A DNA stretch of 64,000 nucleotides. It comes from CCMP332 sp040218795 (GTDB lineage Bacteria; Bacteroidota; Bacteroidia; Cytophagales; CCMP332). The notes under the pieces are model-generated. The model was given only the letters and a program-made list of their open reading frames with translations. It was not told where the DNA came from and did no database searches. This document shows positions 43,974 through 54,025 of the stretch, piece by piece. A program made the position numbers and the translations under genes. Numbering within the stretch: the stretch's first letter is position 1; the number at the start of each line of letters is the position of its first letter. Location of the stretch: positions 1 through 64,000 of the forward strand of contig JAVJQT010000008.1 in the NCBI GenBank assembly GCA_040218795.1, read 5' to 3'.

Positions 43974-46900
43974 ATGGCTCGTAAATACACAGAGTATAAA
44001 CAGCTTAGCTTTCCGGAGATAGAAAAAAACATTCTAAAATTCTGGAAGGAGAATAACATTTTTGAACGCTCCGTCTCAGAGCGAGAAGGCAAGAAATCCT
44101 TTACATTTTATGAGGGCCCGCCTTCTGCAAATGGAACCCCGGGAATTCACCATGTTATGGCCCGCACGGTCAAAGACATCTTTTGTCGCTTTAAGACCTT
44201 ACAAGGCTATCAGGTAAAAAGAAAAGGCGGATGGGATACTCACGGCCTACCGGTTGAGTTACAGGTTGAAAAAGAGCTCGGCATTACAAAAGAAGATATC
44301 GGTAAGAAAATAAGCGTTGAGGACTACAATCAGCGTTGCCGTGAAGCGGTAATGAAATTTAAAGGTGAATGGGAAGAGCTCACGGAAAAAATGGGCTACT
44401 GGGTTGATATGGACGACCCCTACATAACTTTTGAAAACAACTACATCGAAAGTCTTTGGAATTTACTTAAAAAACTATTTGACAAAGGTCTTTTGTACAA
44501 AGGCTATACCATTCAGCCTTTTTCTCCAAAAGCGGGAACCGGATTAAGTTCTCATGAATTAAATCAGCCCGGCACCTACAGACAGGTCAAAGACACCTCT
44601 ATTGTTGCCCAGTTTAAATTAAAACGCAGCGAAAAATCAGAATTTATATTTGATTCCAAAGAGGAAGAAGTATTCTTTTTAGCATGGACCACCACTCCGT
44701 GGACGCTCCCTTCTAATTGTGCGCTTGCCGTTGGGAAAAATATTAAATACGTCAAAGTAAAAACCTTTAACCCATATACTTTTAAAGCCATTTCAGTAAT
44801 TCTGGGAGCTGATTTGGTCAATAAGTTTTTCCAGTCAAAAGGTGCTGAACTTTCACTTGAAGATTACAAGGAAGGCGATAAAATAATCCCCTGGAAAATT
44901 GACGGGGAGTTCAAAGGTTCTGAGATTTCAGAATTAAGGTATGAGCAATTGATGCCTTATGTGAGCAATGAGGATTTAGAGAAAAATGCATTCCGTGTAA
45001 TTATCGGTGATTTTGTATCTACTGAAGAGGGTACGGGAATTGTTCATACAGCGTCTGTTTTTGGTGCCGATGACTATCGCGTTGCTCAGCAGAATAACGT
45101 TCCTGCCGTTTTGGTAAAAGATGAAAACGGCCATGACATGCCATTGGTGGATAAGCAAGGTCGATTCGTAAAAGAAGTATCTGACTTTGCCGGTCGCTAT
45201 GTAAAACAGGAGTACGAAGATGAAGGTGTGGCTGAAAATCCTGAGTATAAATCCACCGATGTACTGATTGCGATTAAACTCAAAGAAGAAAATAAAGCCT
45301 TTAAGGTAGAAAAATACGAACACAGCTATCCTCATTGTTGGAGGACAGATAAGCCAATCTTGTACTATCCACTGGATTCATGGTTTATTAAGACAACGGC
45401 TTTTAAAGATCGACTTGTTGAATTAAATAACAGCATTAATTGGAAGCCTGCTGCAACGGGTAAGGGTAGATTTGGTAATTGGCTTGAAAATCTTGTTGAC
45501 TGGAATTTAAGTCGATCGAGATTTTGGGGAACACCACTCCCTATTTGGAGAAGTGAAGATAAATCTGAGGCCATATGCATTGGTTCGAAAGAGGAACTGA
45601 AGAATGAAGTTTCTAAATCGGTAAAAGCCGGTTTTATGGATAGCGAATTGGATGAAAATTTTGATTTTCACCGCCCTTTTGTAGACAAAATTGTCCTGCT
45701 TAGCCCAAGTGGCCAAAAAATGTATCGCGAATCTGATCTTATTGATGTTTGGTTTGATTCAGGGGCAATGCCCTATGCCCAATGGCATTTTCCTTTTGAA
45801 AATGAAGCTGTATTTAAAGCCAATTATCCGGCAGATTTTATAGCAGAGGGTGTAGATCAAACGCGCGGTTGGTTTTTTACTCTGCACGCCATCGCTGTAA
45901 TGCTTTTTGACTCGGTTGCATTTAAAAATGTTATCGCCAATGGCCTTGTTTTGGATAAAGACGGAAATAAGATGTCTAAACGCCTTGGCAATGCAGTGGA
46001 CCCATTCGATGCAATAAATACCTATGGTGCAGACTGCAACCGTTGGTATATGATCAGCAATGCTCCGCCATGGGAAAATTTAAAATTTGATATTGAAGGC
46101 GTTAAAGAAGTTCAGCGAAGATTTTTTGGGACACTTCACAATACTTATAATTTCTTTGCCTTATATGCCAATATTGATGGCTTTGATTATAAATCCGATC
46201 CCGTTGCTTTCAATAAACTCCCCGAAAGCGATCGATGGATTCTTTCAAGATTGCATTCATTAATTGGGAATGTGAAAAAAGCCTATGATGATTACGATCC
46301 GACCCGCGCTGCAAGGCTAATTCAGGATTTTACAATAGACGATTTAAGCAATTGGTATGTGCGCTTAAATCGAAAACGATTTTGGGTAGGAGAGTTTACA
46401 AATGACAAAAAAGCAGCTTACGAAACGCTATATAATTGTCTTGAAGTCATTTTGAAATTGTCTTCACCAATCATCCCTTTTGTGTCGGAGCATTATTACA
46501 GAGAGCTCAATGCTGTTAGTAATAAAGAAAAATTTGATTCCATTCACCTTTCTGAGTTTCCGGAAGCCAATAGTATGGTGATAGATTTAGATTTGGAAAA
46601 GAGAATAGATTATGCCCAAAGAATTTCGTCACTTGTTCATTCTTTAAGAAAAAAGGAAAGAATAAAAGTCAGACAGCCTCTATCTAAAATTATGATTCCT
46701 GTTCTTGACAAAAAAGCAAAGGAACAAATTCAGCAGATTTCAGAAATGATCAAGAATGAAGTCAATGTCAAAGAAGTAGAATTGTTGCTCGACGATCATT
46801 CCATAATCACTAAAACAGCAAAGGCAAATTTCAGAGAGCTCGGAAAAAAGTTTGGCCCAAAATTGAAAACCATTGTTCCCCATATCCAAAAAATGGATCA

Positions 46901-47354
46901 GAATGCCATTTCTGAATATGAACAATACGGTGTTTTTTCAATCGATGTTGATGGGGAACACATACAACTTGAACAAGGCGATATCCTTATCGAGACCCGC
47001 GATGTGCCCGGATGGTCGGTCGCGAATGATAGCGGTTTGACTGTTGCTTTGGACATCGCCATTACCGATGAATTAAAGAGGGAGGGATTTGCTAGAGACA
47101 TTGTTAATCGAATTCAAAATATGAGGAAAGACTCCGGATTGGAGGTTCAGGACAAAATTGTCGTGGAAATATCCTCAAAAGACGAATTTGTTATTAATTC
47201 GGTAAACAATTTTAACCAATATATCTCCAGGGAAACACAGGCCATGAAGCTGGATGTTCTGGATAAAGATCCTGCTGATTCTGATTCAATTGAAATTGAT
47301 GAAATATCAATAGGGCTTAAAATCGAAAAAACCAGTCTAAGTATTAGTCAATGA
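43974..47354 (+). CDS. ileS: isoleucyl-tRNA synthetase, IleRS2-type, with GIHH in place of HIGH
   Basis: This 1126-residue class I synthetase attaches isoleucine to tRNA-Ile. The catalytic Rossmann core contains PPSANGTPG and the altered signature GIHH at residues 57-60; the usual HxGH order is reversed to GxHH. The KMSKS-type loop reads KMSKR (666-670). The editing domain (about 200-410) is present with WTTTPWTLPSN. The C-terminal anticodon region lacks the zinc-binding Cys cluster of IleRS1. Length and motifs fit the eukaryotic-like IleRS2 group, which is known for mupirocin resistance, and GxHH has been linked to the most resistant members. It is translationally coupled to lspA (ATGA overlap). 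Confidence 0.96.
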   Translation: MARKYTEYKQLSFPEIEKNILKFWKENNIFERSVSEREGKKSFTFYEGPPSANGTPGIHHVMARTVKDIFCRFKTLQGYQVKRKGGWDTHGLPVELQVEKELGITKEDIGKKISVEDYNQRCREAVMKFKGEWEELTEKMGYWVDMDDPYITFENNYIESLWNLLKKLFDKGLLYKGYTIQPFSPKAGTGLSSHELNQPGTYRQVKDTSIVAQFKLKRSEKSEFIFDSKEEEVFFLAWTTTPWTLPSNCALAVGKNIKYVKVKTFNPYTFKAISVILGADLVNKFFQSKGAELSLEDYKEGDKIIPWKIDGEFKGSEISELRYEQLMPYVSNEDLEKNAFRVIIGDFVSTEEGTGIVHTASVFGADDYRVAQQNNVPAVLVKDENGHDMPLVDKQGRFVKEVSDFAGRYVKQEYEDEGVAENPEYKSTDVLIAIKLKEENKAFKVEKYEHSYPHCWRTDKPILYYPLDSWFIKTTAFKDRLVELNNSINWKPAATGKGRFGNWLENLVDWNLSRSRFWGTPLPIWRSEDKSEAICIGSKEELKNEVSKSVKAGFMDSELDENFDFHRPFVDKIVLLSPSGQKMYRESDLIDVWFDSGAMPYAQWHFPFENEAVFKANYPADFIAEGVDQTRGWFFTLHAIAVMLFDSVAFKNVIANGLVLDKDGNKMSKRLGNAVDPFDAINTYGADCNRWYMISNAPPWENLKFDIEGVKEVQRRFFGTLHNTYNFFALYANIDGFDYKSDPVAFNKLPESDRWILSRLHSLIGNVKKAYDDYDPTRAARLIQDFTIDDLSNWYVRLNRKRFWVGEFTNDKKAAYETLYNCLEVILKLSSPIIPFVSEHYYRELNAVSNKEKFDSIHLSEFPEANSMVIDLDLEKRIDYAQRISSLVHSLRKKERIKVRQPLSKIMIPVLDKKAKEQIQQISEMIKNEVNVKEVELLLDDHSIITKTAKANFRELGKKFGPKLKTIVPHIQKMDQNAISEYEQYGVFSIDVDGEHIQLEQGDILIETRDVPGWSVANDSGLTVALDIAITDELKREGFARDIVNRIQNMRKDSGLEVQDKIVVEISSKDEFVINSVNNFNQYISRETQAMKLDVLDKDPADSDSIEIDEISIGLKIEKTSLSISQ

Positions 47355-47953
47355 AGTATTCAAAATATTTTTTAATCAGTCTGGCCATAATTATTCTGGA
47401 TCAGTCGGTAAAAATGCTAGTGCATTTCAATATGGATTACGGTTCAGTAGGTCAGATTAAAGTATTTGATGACTGGTTTAAGCTGTACTATACTTTGAAT
47501 CCCGGAATGGCATTTGGAATTCAACTGGGCTCGTCTTATGGAAAACTGGTTTTGAGTTTATTTCGCTTATTAGCGATGGGGGGAATTGCTTATTATTTGA
47601 TTTTGCTAATTAAAAAATCAGCTCATCGGGGTCTTTTGGTGTGTATAGCATTAATTCTTGGTGGTGCCATCGGAAATGTAATAGACAGTACTTTTTATGG
47701 TGTGATATTAGACAACGCCCCTTCAGATGCAAGCACACCCTGGTTTCACGGACAAGTCATTGACATGTTTTATCTGGATATTTGGGAAGGCTTTGCGCCA
47801 GACTGGATTCCATTTCTCGGCGGTAAATATTATAGCCTCTGGCCAATTTTTAATATCGCCGATGCCTCCATTTTTTGTGGAGTATTGGCTATCCTAATTT
47901 TTCAGAATAAATTCTTTAAGAAAGAAGAGGCGTTGGATTCGGAAGAATTATAA
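47351..47953 (+). CDS. lspA: lipoprotein signal peptidase
   Basis: This 200-residue inner-membrane aspartyl protease cleaves the signal peptide of diacylated prolipoproteins. The catalytic Asp112 (GGAIGNVIDSTFYG) and Asp171 (FNIADASIFCG) are present, as is the N-terminal ILDQSVKMLV helix and the NPGMAFG segment. Four hydrophobic segments are visible. The loop from about 120 to 165 is longer than in the E. coli enzyme, as often in Bacteroidota. It overlaps ileS by 4 bp. Lipoproteins in this window (such as those at 34680-35171 and 61859-62509) are possible substrates. Confidence 0.95.
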   Translation: MKYSKYFLISLAIIILDQSVKMLVHFNMDYGSVGQIKVFDDWFKLYYTLNPGMAFGIQLGSSYGKLVLSLFRLLAMGGIAYYLILLIKKSAHRGLLVCIALILGGAIGNVIDSTFYGVILDNAPSDASTPWFHGQVIDMFYLDIWEGFAPDWIPFLGGKYYSLWPIFNIADASIFCGVLAILIFQNKFFKKEEALDSEEL

Positions 47954-47964
47954 TTCGAAATTTC

Positions 47965-49101
47965 CTAACTCTCGTCCTGTACGGATTCAAGCTCATCCGG
48001 TCTCATAAAGTTGAAACCAAGTGTAAGGCGAAGTGTATTCTCCAATGGATGATTTCTTGTAGTTGGTATAAGATATGCAAGATCGAGAGCAATGACCTGA
48101 TATTTCACACCGGCACCTACGGTAAAATATTTCCTTGCACCATAGAGTTCATCTTCAAAGAAATAACCGGTGCGAACAAAGAATTTATCATCGTAATTGT
48201 ATTCCAGCCCAAGTGAAATAGCTATTTCTTTTAATTCCCCGCTAAATCCGTCCGGAGAATCGCCAAAAGAGCTGAAAGCACCTCCTACCACGCCGCGGTC
48301 TGAATTGGCATCGGATGGAACCAGTAATTTATTAAAGTCAATGGAGAGCGTAAAAGTGTTGTAAACATCCGCATCCATTCCAATTGAAGTACCCAATTTC
48401 AAACTTGTAGGAATAAAATCAGCGGAATCATTGTTTGAATAAGATATTTTCGGGCCCAAATTGCTTAGGTTGGCACCAAAAGCAATATTGGTATTATTCC
48501 CAAATATCACATAGTCGTTTCGATAAAACATAGCAAGGTCTGCTGCTGCTGTATTACCCGGTTTCAGGTCAGTTCCTGTTGGACTTGTTTGCGCATCAAT
48601 TCTACCGGTCAGGTCGGAATGAATATATTTTAATCCCAATGATACACCCAATTTACGGCTTAGCTTTCTGGAATAGGCCATTGAGATATTAAACTCATTT
48701 GGATTAACCAACTGAAGTTCATTCCCTTGATTATCCGTAAATTGTATTTGGCCTAAATTGAAAAACGTAAGTGAAACACCTATGGCATCTTCCTGTCTGA
48801 TTTTTGCAAATGCTGTTAGGTATGATAGGGACATGTCATCCACCAGATTTCTCAACCATGGCGTATAAGATACCGAACCGCCATAGTCAGCATCGATGAA
48901 AGCTAGTTTGCCTGGATTCCAAAACATTGAGGCTGCATCAGGACTTGTCGCTGCGCCCACATCACCCATGGCAGCTCCTCTTGCATCAACGGGTAGGGTT
49001 AAAAAAGGCACTGATGTTGTTAGTGTTCTCAGATCGTCCTGACCATAAATAACGTTGCATGCGAATACTCCAAGTATTGCTACTAGTATCTTTCTTGACA
49101 T
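47965..49101 (-). CDS. porV: type IX secretion outer-membrane protein PorV
   Basis: From ATG at 49101 this is a 378-residue outer-membrane barrel (PorV/LptO) with signal peptide ending VIYGQ and the typical start TSVPFLTLPVDARGAAMGDVGAATSPDAAS. PorV is the shuttle that carries T9SS cargo to the sortase PorU on the surface. PorU is encoded directly upstream, a classical neighbourhood. A TTG at 49122 would lengthen the protein by seven residues, but an exact -7 element (49120-49127) overlaps that position, so the ATG is preferred. It converges with lspA with an 11-bp gap. Confidence 0.95.
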   Translation of the reverse strand: MSRKILVAILGVFACNVIYGQDDLRTLTTSVPFLTLPVDARGAAMGDVGAATSPDAASMFWNPGKLAFIDADYGGSVSYTPWLRNLVDDMSLSYLTAFAKIRQEDAIGVSLTFFNLGQIQFTDNQGNELQLVNPNEFNISMAYSRKLSRKLGVSLGLKYIHSDLTGRIDAQTSPTGTDLKPGNTAAADLAMFYRNDYVIFGNNTNIAFGANLSNLGPKISYSNNDSADFIPTSLKLGTSIGMDADVYNTFTLSIDFNKLLVPSDANSDRGVVGGAFSSFGDSPDGFSGELKEIAISLGLEYNYDDKFFVRTGYFFEDELYGARKYFTVGAGVKYQVIALDLAYLIPTTRNHPLENTLRLTLGFNFMRPDELESVQDES

Positions 49102-49119
49102 CTTTAAAAAATTGAGCTG

Positions 49120-49127
49120 CAAATATA
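49120..49127 (-). promoter_or_regulatory. -7 element for porV in the porU-porV gap
   Basis: On the minus strand this reads TATATTTG, an exact TAnnTTTG match 18 bp before the porV ATG at 49101. It allows porV to be made independently of porU. Confidence 0.5.
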
Positions 49128-49135
49128 AAAGTAAT

Positions 49136-52100
49136 TTATTTGATATATACTAAACGCTTGATTTCGCCAGTTTCTGTTCCAAGGTTTTTGGATTTAACCT
49201 TGATTTCGTAAAAATAAACGCCAGAATTTAATTTTTGTTGCTGCGAATTTGTACCATCCCATCGGAGTTGTTCATAATTCAGACCATCTACCTTTGTTGT
49301 ACTCGCCGGAATTTCCATGTTCGCAGTTTTCATGAGTTTACCCGTTCTGTCTAATATTCTCAATTCTAATATCAAATCTTCCCCTGCTGTATTGTGATCA
49401 AATGAAAAATATGTGACCTCGCTAAAGGGGTTAGGGTAATTCATGACATTTTTTAAAGCCATTGTTTCACTGGAAGCTACGACAAACTGAACGGTGGCTT
49501 CAGATGAGTTATTGTGTGTATCCCAGGCTTTTAAAGTAAGACTGTGTTCGCCATCAGGTAAATCTTTCAATTGATAATTTACTCTGCCTTTTTGATAATT
49601 GTCAAGTTCAGATAAATAATAGTCATTGAGAATAATTTTCTCCTCTGAACTGGCGCTTACAAGTGCAGTAATATCGTGCCCAATTCCCGTTCCCGTAAAA
49701 TTAATCCCATTTTCATCTTCGAGAAATGCAATTAATTCAGGTGAGGCTGAGGTTAAATCTCCTGAAGAAAATGTTGTGTCATCGAGATAAAGGTTTATCA
49801 AAGGCGGATCATTATCCGCGATTATATTATCACAACTCGAGCCTACAAACACCCTTGTTTCAAGACCATTGGCATCAAGCCCAGTTTCTGGATCATATGC
49901 ATAAGATCCGATTTTACCCTGTCCGATGCTGTAGTCAATATCTTTTGGCACTACAAAATTTACATTGAATTCTCCATTTTTAACCGTGGCCTTTCCTTTA
50001 AATAAAAGGTTTTTGTAAATGCTATAAGGGAATTTGGAATTGTCATTACCGAGGGTTGTCAATTGCAATTTTTTATCAAATACTTTTAAATCGACAAATC
50101 CATTAAAGTTAGTGAGTATGGAACTGTCAAGATCTGCTACAATTCCTTTTATACCTACCAGACAAAGTGCTTTAAGCGTGTCTTGCTCAAGATCCGGTGA
50201 AACTTCATTGATCTCAGTTATTAATACTCTTTTATCAGGATAGTTTAATTTCATAGATGGATCTCCCAGCAATGCAAAATTTCTATTGTTAACCTGCTCA
50301 CTTTCGTTTTTTGATCTTCTGATGATTTCACCGAGACTCAGGGCCTGTCCATTTTCTCTGTCAAATACATTGTTAAAAAATGTCAGGTTAATTGAAAGGT
50401 TGGCACTTGAATAAACGGGCCGGGTGGTTGTCATAATTCCTATGGCTCCACCTGATCTTTCAAGTAGTACCAGTTCTCCTCCTGCCACAACATCAGGATC
50501 GTCATATCTCCCAAACTCACAAGTCGCGGTAAAAAAGAATGTTAATTTGTCATAATTATTCCATTGTGAAATCTGATCCAGTCGGAGTATTTGCTCCTCG
50601 GTCCAACCAACTTCACCACCATGCCCTGAATAATTGATTAAAAGTGTTCCGTCCTGAATGGCGCGGTCTAAAGCATTTTTGCCTTCTATCGTTAATGCAC
50701 CCGAAGGAGAAGAGACTTCCGGATAAGCGTCGATATAAATTTTCTGTATATACATTGCAGGGTTTGCATTGCCCGCAGCTATTGAAGCTGCTTCCGCATC
50801 TAACATGTGTCTGTTAGAATCACCATCATCGGCGACGAAAGTCAATTTATTTAGCCAGTCTCCAAATACGTTTGCTTTATTCTCATAAAAAATAACTTTA
50901 TCAATAACGATTTTGGCTTCTTCAAGAGATTTAACTGGAAATCGTCCTACACCGACGCTCATTTTATGGGTTCTTTGACAAGAAATATTATAACACCACT
51001 CCCCAAGGCCATCTTCTAAAAAGGCAATATAATCGTCTGATGAATGACTGTTTACATCGTGAAGTGAAATGTCCGATTCATAAACAGGTACAAAATTGGT
51101 ATTTACAGGACTTCTGTATTTGTAATCGTAAGAGGCATCGCCAAAGAGTAAAACATTTTCAAGTGCATTGGGATCCCGGTCAAATAACATTTTCATATAA
51201 TCCCTTAATGCGCATAAATCTTGTTTTCCACTTGAAAACTCATTGTAAATGTGATCGGTACGGACGACCTGAACACTTAGACCCATCACATCTCTTTTGT
51301 AATTGGCAAAGCGTTCGGCCTCACTTAAGAATATGGGGTGAGTAATAATTATTAATTCTTTGGGCTGATGCGCATGCAGATTTTGATTTTTAACCGCTTT
51401 GACTGAAACAGGATTTCCAATGCTGGACAATGAAAAAGCAATGAATTCATTTAAAACTCCCTGGCTGGCATCAAACTTGAAATTTACCTTATTGCCGTTT
51501 TTGTTGTAAGATTGTTTTATTGGATTTAATGGATCTGTTAGGTCCCAAATCTCCAGATCATTAGGCGCATTATTAATGCGGAATTGAAAGGTCCCCCCTT
51601 GTTCGGTTAATTTATTTCTGAAAGGAATACTAGTGCCATTCCATTCGAGGGCTCGCTTTGCTTCAATGGTAATATAATTTAAATAACCTTTGGCATTGAC
51701 ACTTCCGTTTTTGTCATATTTGATATTCACATTGAAATTATCGGACATGGAAATGCTCTGAGGACTAAGACAGGTTCTTTGTGTATTTGAATTAAATTTT
51801 TGTCCATAACCCGTATTGACACCCGAAATTATCGCATCATTACCAATAGGGCTGCCATTGATATCGTATCTAAATACGGAACTTGTAGTTGAAGGAGTAT
51901 GTCTTGCAACAGTATTTATTTCAAGACAAATGTCCTCGGTTTTTATCAAGTTGGGGATAGTAAAATTAAAGCTTTGAGAAAGTGTGAAATCAAATAATTC
52001 TCCATACCATTCACGCCCGGATTTTTCAAGGTTTATCAAATCGGACTGATGCTGAACCCTGTAATCAAAATTATCTAAAACTGCCTGCGCCGTTCCAAGG

Positions 52101-52981
52101 GATGAATTTCTGATGGCCATTCTGTTGGCATTGCTTCCCTGGCTACTAATAAAATAGTAACTGGTATCGGCGTAAATATTTATTTCTCTTTTAAATTCTC
52201 CATCGGCCAGAGTCCATTTATCTGTGGCATCTCCATAAAAGAGAAAATAATCACCTTGGTCAAATAAGCCATTGCCGTTCTGATCAAAAGCCTGCATGGG
52301 GTTTTCATACAAATCATCCTTTCGCGGTGCATCGTTTCTTTCAGGCAGCATGTCACCACCATTTCCATACAATTTGATAGAATTAATATCTGCGCCGGCA
52401 AACATGCTGTTTAACCCGATTAGATAATTGTAATTCAACAAATAAACGCCTGATTCCACTATTCCAAGTTTATACCATTCGCCTGTGGAAAGAACTGAAT
52501 TTTCAGCTTTGCCCATTTTTCTTGCGCCCGAATAGGAATTTAATGAACTGTGATCGACCGCTTCAATTAAGGAAATATCGAAAGAAATAAGTTTTTCAGG
52601 TTTAGCATTTACCGGATTTATTCTAAATGGAATGAACTCAATATAAGAAGTGATTTTTCCTTCAAATTTGTTCAAACTAGTAGTAATTGCAATTTCATCG
52701 CTAAGTGAAGAAACATCCAACAGCCCCAGTTCAGTGTCACTTAGCGCTACAAATACCTGATTTTGTAGATAGGCTTCATCAATAATTTTTGAATGGTATT
52801 TCTTAACAAATACCGGAAGCTGCTTTTCAGGACTGAAAATAGCGCCTTCAAATATCAAACGATCTTCAAAACCCTGAGATTTTTCAATAGTCCAATTCAG
52901 TGCTATCGTTTCGGCCAATAGATTTGCCGATGTGAACAGCACTAAAAGAAATAATAATAACGTTAATTTTACAGCATTCAT
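49136..52981 (-). CDS. porU: type IX secretion sortase PorU (C25-type protease)
   Basis: This 1281-residue protein is PorU, the surface Cys protease that removes the C-terminal sorting domain and attaches the cargo. A signal peptide ends near residue 23 (NLLAE). The C25 peptidase domain (about 540-910) has the catalytic pair His787 (INYSGHGG) and Cys821 (FTATCEFG). An Ig-like domain and a C-terminal FlgD/CTD-like domain (NYPNPFSEVTYFSFD..., ending RLVYIK) follow. It sits directly upstream of porV. The start is ATG at 52981. Cargo in this window includes the CTD proteins at 4.1 kb and 12-22 kb. Confidence 0.96.
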   Translation of the reverse strand: MNAVKLTLLLFLLVLFTSANLLAETIALNWTIEKSQGFEDRLIFEGAIFSPEKQLPVFVKKYHSKIIDEAYLQNQVFVALSDTELGLLDVSSLSDEIAITTSLNKFEGKITSYIEFIPFRINPVNAKPEKLISFDISLIEAVDHSSLNSYSGARKMGKAENSVLSTGEWYKLGIVESGVYLLNYNYLIGLNSMFAGADINSIKLYGNGGDMLPERNDAPRKDDLYENPMQAFDQNGNGLFDQGDYFLFYGDATDKWTLADGEFKREINIYADTSYYFISSQGSNANRMAIRNSSLGTAQAVLDNFDYRVQHQSDLINLEKSGREWYGELFDFTLSQSFNFTIPNLIKTEDICLEINTVARHTPSTTSSVFRYDINGSPIGNDAIISGVNTGYGQKFNSNTQRTCLSPQSISMSDNFNVNIKYDKNGSVNAKGYLNYITIEAKRALEWNGTSIPFRNKLTEQGGTFQFRINNAPNDLEIWDLTDPLNPIKQSYNKNGNKVNFKFDASQGVLNEFIAFSLSSIGNPVSVKAVKNQNLHAHQPKELIIITHPIFLSEAERFANYKRDVMGLSVQVVRTDHIYNEFSSGKQDLCALRDYMKMLFDRDPNALENVLLFGDASYDYKYRSPVNTNFVPVYESDISLHDVNSHSSDDYIAFLEDGLGEWCYNISCQRTHKMSVGVGRFPVKSLEEAKIVIDKVIFYENKANVFGDWLNKLTFVADDGDSNRHMLDAEAASIAAGNANPAMYIQKIYIDAYPEVSSPSGALTIEGKNALDRAIQDGTLLINYSGHGGEVGWTEEQILRLDQISQWNNYDKLTFFFTATCEFGRYDDPDVVAGGELVLLERSGGAIGIMTTTRPVYSSANLSINLTFFNNVFDRENGQALSLGEIIRRSKNESEQVNNRNFALLGDPSMKLNYPDKRVLITEINEVSPDLEQDTLKALCLVGIKGIVADLDSSILTNFNGFVDLKVFDKKLQLTTLGNDNSKFPYSIYKNLLFKGKATVKNGEFNVNFVVPKDIDYSIGQGKIGSYAYDPETGLDANGLETRVFVGSSCDNIIADNDPPLINLYLDDTTFSSGDLTSASPELIAFLEDENGINFTGTGIGHDITALVSASSEEKIILNDYYLSELDNYQKGRVNYQLKDLPDGEHSLTLKAWDTHNNSSEATVQFVVASSETMALKNVMNYPNPFSEVTYFSFDHNTAGEDLILELRILDRTGKLMKTANMEIPASTTKVDGLNYEQLRWDGTNSQQQKLNSGVYFYEIKVKSKNLGTETGEIKRLVYIK

Positions 52982-53061
52982 GAATTCAGTGGAATTCTCT
53001 ACAATACACTCATTGTGATTAACATAACAATTAAAAGAGTGTTTTTATTGCATATGGAAAT

Positions 53062-53313
53062 CTAATTTTCTGTGATAGAGTAGCTATAGGTCTCCATAAT
53101 GACATTTGCCAATAGCTTTTTACAAGCCTGTTCTACTTTTGATTCGGCCTCTTCCCTATTGGCAGCTTCTACTTCAAGATCAATATGTCTTCCGACACGT
53201 ACATCATTAATGTTTTGTATACCAAGGTTTTGCAATCCCAGCATTACTGCTTTTCCCTGAGGATCGAGAATTTCCTTTTTTGGCATGACATGAACTTCTG
53301 CTTTAAATTTCAT
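53062..53313 (-). CDS. purS: phosphoribosylformylglycinamidine synthase subunit PurS
   Basis: This 83-residue protein is PurS, the small dimeric subunit that bridges PurL and PurQ in the FGAM synthetase complex of purine synthesis. It has the typical opening FKAEVHVMPKKEILDPQGKA and the VRVGRHIDLEV-like strand (VRVGRHIDLEVEA). The glutaminase subunit PurQ is encoded at 58982-59674; PurL is not in the window. Its ATG overlaps the end of pssA by 11 bp, so it is expressed with the phospholipid gene. An 80-bp gap separates it from porU. Confidence 0.94.
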   Translation of the reverse strand: MKFKAEVHVMPKKEILDPQGKAVMLGLQNLGIQNINDVRVGRHIDLEVEAANREEAESKVEQACKKLLANVIMETYSYSITEN

Positions 53314-54025
53314 GGTTTGTTTTGAAATGAATTAAAGAAACTCCGATATATAGAATGACAATAATCGGAATGGCCTCAAAACTATAAAAAAACACAGATA
53401 AAAGACTCAAAAGAATAAGAAGATAGCGAGATTTATTTCCTGCAAGAGAGTATTCTGCAAATTTGAAGCTCAACAATCGCATTTTGGCATTTAAAAACCA
53501 GGAAAGCAGAAGAACAAATATTAAGTTAACTTCATTAAACCAGAAGATCGGATAATAAAAACCTTTATAATAGAAGCTATTGGCAATGGCTCCGATTAAA
53601 ATAGCACTTGCCGGTGTTGCAAGGCCTTTGAAGTAAGTACTTTGCTCCGAATCGGTATTGAATTTTGCGAGTCTCCAAACAGATGATAGAAGTATCAGCC
53701 CTGAGAAATAAGGCAAAGCATTTGATAAAGGCTTTAATATATCCAGGTAAATACCTCCTTTTAGCATTATCAAATAAATCAACAAGGCAGGCAAAGCGCC
53801 AAAAGTCACGGCATCAGCAAGAGAATCCAACTGTTTGCCAAGTTCGCCATCCACTTTTAGTTTTCTTGCCAGCAATCCATCCCAAAAATCCAAAAAGGCA
53901 GCCAATAGAATTAGCAAGAATGAAATCTGAAATTCTCCCTTGAAGGCAAAAACAATTCCCACAAATCCGGAGAAGAGATTTCCAAGTGTAAATGCAGATG
54001 GTATGGCTAATTTCCAATTAAGCAT
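53303..54025 (-). CDS. pssA: CDP-diacylglycerol-serine O-phosphatidyltransferase
   Basis: This 240-residue membrane enzyme makes phosphatidylserine from CDP-diacylglycerol and serine, the first step to phosphatidylethanolamine. The CDP-alcohol phosphotransferase motif is complete: Asp49-Gly50 ... Ala53-Arg54 ... Gly63 ... Asp67 ... Asp71. About six to eight hydrophobic segments are present. Its start overlaps the MBL hydrolase gene by 8 bp and its end overlaps purS by 11 bp, so the three are translated together. Confidence 0.93.
   Translation of the reverse strand: MLNWKLAIPSAFTLGNLFSGFVGIVFAFKGEFQISFLLILLAAFLDFWDGLLARKLKVDGELGKQLDSLADAVTFGALPALLIYLIMLKGGIYLDILKPLSNALPYFSGLILLSSVWRLAKFNTDSEQSTYFKGLATPASAILIGAIANSFYYKGFYYPIFWFNEVNLIFVLLLSWFLNAKMRLLSFKFAEYSLAGNKSRYLLILLSLLSVFFYSFEAIPIIVILYIGVSLIHFKTNHEI

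Noticed and set aside
49102..49122. Longer porV start at TTG 49122
   Set aside because: An exact -7 element overlaps this position and the ATG at 49101 gives a normal signal peptide.
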